DNA from: Pseudomonas knackmussii B13
GTDB lineage: Bacteria > Pseudomonadota > Gammaproteobacteria > Pseudomonadales > Pseudomonadaceae
Assembly (NCBI RefSeq): GCF_000689415.1
Contig: NZ_HG322950.1
Span: 434,001 to 498,000 of the forward strand
DNA: 64,000 bases
Direction of reading: 5' to 3'
This document shows positions 62,597 through 64,000 of the stretch, piece after piece; within the stretch, counting starts at the first letter, position 1, and every line of letters begins with the position of its first letter. Made by a program: the position numbers and the translations under genes. The notes beneath the pieces are model-generated. The model did no database searches and was not told the DNA's origin. It saw only the letters and a program-made list of their open reading frames with translations.

Positions 62597-63019
62597 ATGG
62601 CCAAAGTCGCCAGCAAGAAGAAAGTCGAGAAAGCCGTCAAAGACAGCTCCGTGATCACCGACGTCAAACACTACGCCCGCCAGATCTGGCTGGCCGGCCT
62701 GGGCGCCTATGCGCGCGTGGGTCAGGAAGGCGTGGACTACTTCAAGGAGCTGGTGAAGTCCGGCGAAGGCGTAGAGACCAAGGGCCGCAAGCTGGTCACC
62801 GAACAGGTCGAAGCCGCCAACGACAGCGTCAAGAGCAGCGTATCCAGCGTGAAGGGCAAGGTTGAAGTGCAGCTCGATAAAGTCGAGAAGGCATTCGACA
62901 GCCGCGTCGCCACCGCGCTGAACCGCATCGGCATCCCTTCGCGGCAGGACGTGGAAGCGCTCTCTGCTAAGCTGGATGAGCTGAGCGCGGTGCTCGAGCG
63001 TGTCGCGAAAACTCATTGA
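62597..63019 (+). CDS. phaI: PHA granule-associated phasin PhaI
   Basis: The 140-residue phasin has the motif HYARQIWLAGLGAYARVGQE shared with PhaF, an amphipathic helix-rich middle with heptad-like Val/Ser repeats (about residues 70-100), and RIGIPSRQDVEALSAKLDEL at the C-terminus. It coats medium-chain PHA granules. The 159-base gap upstream contains a short hairpin and A/T-rich stretch (62505-62530) that may hold the phaIF promoter. It precedes phaF by 10 bases. Confidence 0.94.
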   Translation: MAKVASKKKVEKAVKDSSVITDVKHYARQIWLAGLGAYARVGQEGVDYFKELVKSGEGVETKGRKLVTEQVEAANDSVKSSVSSVKGKVEVQLDKVEKAFDSRVATALNRIGIPSRQDVEALSAKLDELSAVLERVAKTH

Positions 63020-63029
63020 GGAGAGCGGG

Positions 63030-63875
63030 ATGGCTGGCAAGAAAACTACCGATAAAAAAGAGTCCAGTTGGGTCGGCGAAGTCGAGAAGTACTCCCGGCA
63101 AATCTGGTTGGCTGGTCTGGGTGCCTACTCGAAGGTCAGCAAGGATGGCAGCAAGCTGTTCGAGACCCTGGTCAAGGATGGCGAGAAGGCCGAGAAGCTC
63201 GCCAAGAGCGAGGTCGACAAGTCCGTCGGCGTGGTGAAGACCACTGCGCGTTCCGCCAAGTCCAAGGTCGACGAGGTCAAGGACAAGGCACTGGGCAAGT
63301 GGAGCGAGCTGGAAGAGGCTTTCGACAAGCGTCTGAACAGCGCGATCTCGCGCCTGGGCGTGCCGAGCCGCAATGAGGTCAAGGAGCTTCACAGCAAGGT
63401 CGCAAGCCTGACCAAGCAGATCGAGAAGCTCACCGGCGTCAGCGTGAGCAGCGTCAAACCGGCTGCCAAGACCGCCGCCAAGCCGGCTGCGAAACCGGCC
63501 GCTGCCAAGCCTGCCGCCAAGACCGCTGCCGCGAAACCCGCCGCCAAGGCCGCCGCCAAACCTGCTGCCAAGCCCGCGGCCAAACCGGCAGCCAAGCCTG
63601 CCGCCAAAGCTGCTGCTGCGAAGCCCGCCGCCGCTAAACCGGCTGCCAAGGCTGCTGCCAAACCGGCCGCTGCGAAGCCTGCAGCTGCCAAGCCCGCTGC
63701 GGCGAAACCGGCTGCCAAGCCTGCTGCGGCGAAGAAGCCGGCGGTGAAGAAGGCTGCTGCACCCAAGCCGGCTGCCGCTCCTGCCGCTGCCCCGGCTGCT
63801 GCTCCGGCTGCGACTCCGGCCCCGGCCGCCGCTGCTCCGGCAGCCACTCCGGCACCGTCGTCGACCCAGGCCTGA
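63030..63875 (+). CDS. phaF: PHA granule-associated protein PhaF with histone-like tail
   Basis: The 281-residue protein has an N-terminal phasin domain (YSRQIWLAGLGAYSKVSKDG, about residues 1-140, closely similar to PhaI) and a C-terminal Ala/Lys/Pro-rich tail (about 147-281) of AAKPAAAKP repeats, resembling histone H1. PhaF binds granules by the first part and nucleoid DNA by the second, helping to partition granules at division. The ATG at 63030 has GAGGAG upstream. Confidence 0.95.
   Translation: MAGKKTTDKKESSWVGEVEKYSRQIWLAGLGAYSKVSKDGSKLFETLVKDGEKAEKLAKSEVDKSVGVVKTTARSAKSKVDEVKDKALGKWSELEEAFDKRLNSAISRLGVPSRNEVKELHSKVASLTKQIEKLTGVSVSSVKPAAKTAAKPAAKPAAAKPAAKTAAAKPAAKAAAKPAAKPAAKPAAKPAAKAAAAKPAAAKPAAKAAAKPAAAKPAAAKPAAAKPAAKPAAAKKPAVKKAAAPKPAAAPAAAPAAAPAATPAPAAAAPAATPAPSSTQA
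63454..63780 (+). repeat. Imperfect AAKPAA-coding repeats in phaF
   Basis: About 330 bases of degenerate repeats around GCCGCCAAGCCGGCTGC encode the Lys-Ala-Pro tail of PhaF. Synonymous codons vary between units (GCC, GCT, GCG, GCA for Ala), so the repeat is maintained at protein level, in contrast with the uniform GCCGAA array in chpA. Confidence 0.8.
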
Positions 63876-63891
63876 GTGTCTCGCGGTACCC

Positions 63892-63920
63892 AACGCCCGG
63901 CCTAGCGCCGGGCGTTTTCT
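63892..63920 (+). terminator. Rho-independent terminator after phaF
   Basis: AACGCCCGGC (63892-63901) pairs with GCCGGGCGTT (63907-63916), loop CTAGC, followed by TTCT. It lies 17 bases after the phaF stop and separates it from the convergent gene. Confidence 0.88.
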
Positions 63921-63931
63921 TTGGGCCTTCG

Positions 63932-64000
63932 TCAGGCCTGCAGGTAGCGCAGCGCCAAGTGCTCGGCAGCGACGCGCGACTCTCCGCGCAAGTGCGGCGC
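63932..64000 (-). CDS. C-terminal end of a leftward gene, probably phaD (TetR-like)
   Basis: The last 69 bases read on the minus strand as 22 codons and a stop, ending GESRVAAEHLALRYLQA. The position convergent with phaF is that of phaD, the TetR-family activator of the pha cluster, in all fluorescent pseudomonads I know. Only the tail is present, so identity rests on context. Confidence 0.55.
   Translation of the reverse strand, partial: APHLRGESRVAAEHLALRYLQA

Noticed and set aside
63454..63780. PhaF tail repeats as a microsatellite similar to that of chpA
   Set aside because: Units are imperfect and synonymous codons vary, as in the known histone-like tail of PhaF; no sign of recent DNA-level expansion.

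Overview
This 64 kb window is a GC-rich chromosomal segment from a Pseudomonas, close to the P. aeruginosa / P. nitroreducens group. The support is a complete Pil-Chp chemosensory cluster (pilGHIJK-chpABCDE), pilTU, tonB3, the mexR-mexAB-oprM efflux locus with a MexR-type operator, a pyrB operon with a catalytically dead dihydroorotase partner, and the tat, his, ubi and pha genes in the usual Pseudomonas order. The segment is mostly core genome. I see no prophage, insertion sequence, CRISPR array, rRNA or tRNA.

Layout. 1-1928 (+): end of trmB and a DUF1329 secreted protein, followed by palindromic repeats. 2159-11563 (-): two small hypotheticals, hemW, rdgB, a DUF4426 protein, metW, metX, a dynamin-like GTPase, yggU (DUF167), yggT, proC, yggS. 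11637-17097 (+): pilT, pilU, a TM2 protein, cystathionine beta-synthase and a gamma-family transsulfuration enzyme. 17218-23171 (-): pyrC', pyrB, pyrR, ruvX, algH, tonB3, gshB. 23415-39313 (+): pilG to chpE, the system controlling twitching and surface-sensing cAMP. 39318-41518 (-): rsmE, bioA. 41670-44568 (+): amine oxidase, cytochrome b561, YceI protein. 44612-51090: mexR (-) divergent from mexA-mexB-oprM (+). 51179-62031 (-): two UPF0158 paralogues, two chemoreceptors, a second RsmE-like methyltransferase, tatC, tatB, tatA, hisE, hisI, ubiB, ubiJ, ubiE. 62162-63875 (+): PHA-granule genes including phaI and phaF. The window ends in the probable tail of phaD (-).

From memory of PAO1 gene order, 1-51090 runs parallel to PA0382-PA0427 and 51179-64000 to PA5073-PA5059. 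Two blocks on opposite sides of the PAO1 origin therefore meet just after oprM, which suggests an origin-spanning inversion.

The unusual signals are: (i) a GCCGAA hexanucleotide array of 78 units inside chpA, adding a 156-residue Ala-Glu linker between phosphotransfer domains; (ii) a +1 frameshift in chpA near 33391 that separates the kinase half; (iii) a run of 27 G inside a UPF0158 gene, which may be a base-calling artefact; (iv) a MexR that keeps Cys62 but has Ala at position 30, so the known redox disulfide cannot form; (v) an 11-bp hairpin burying the ribosome-binding site of a UPF0158 gene; (vi) a 119-bp palindromic element between yggU and yggT. I found no convincing wholly new multi-gene system.
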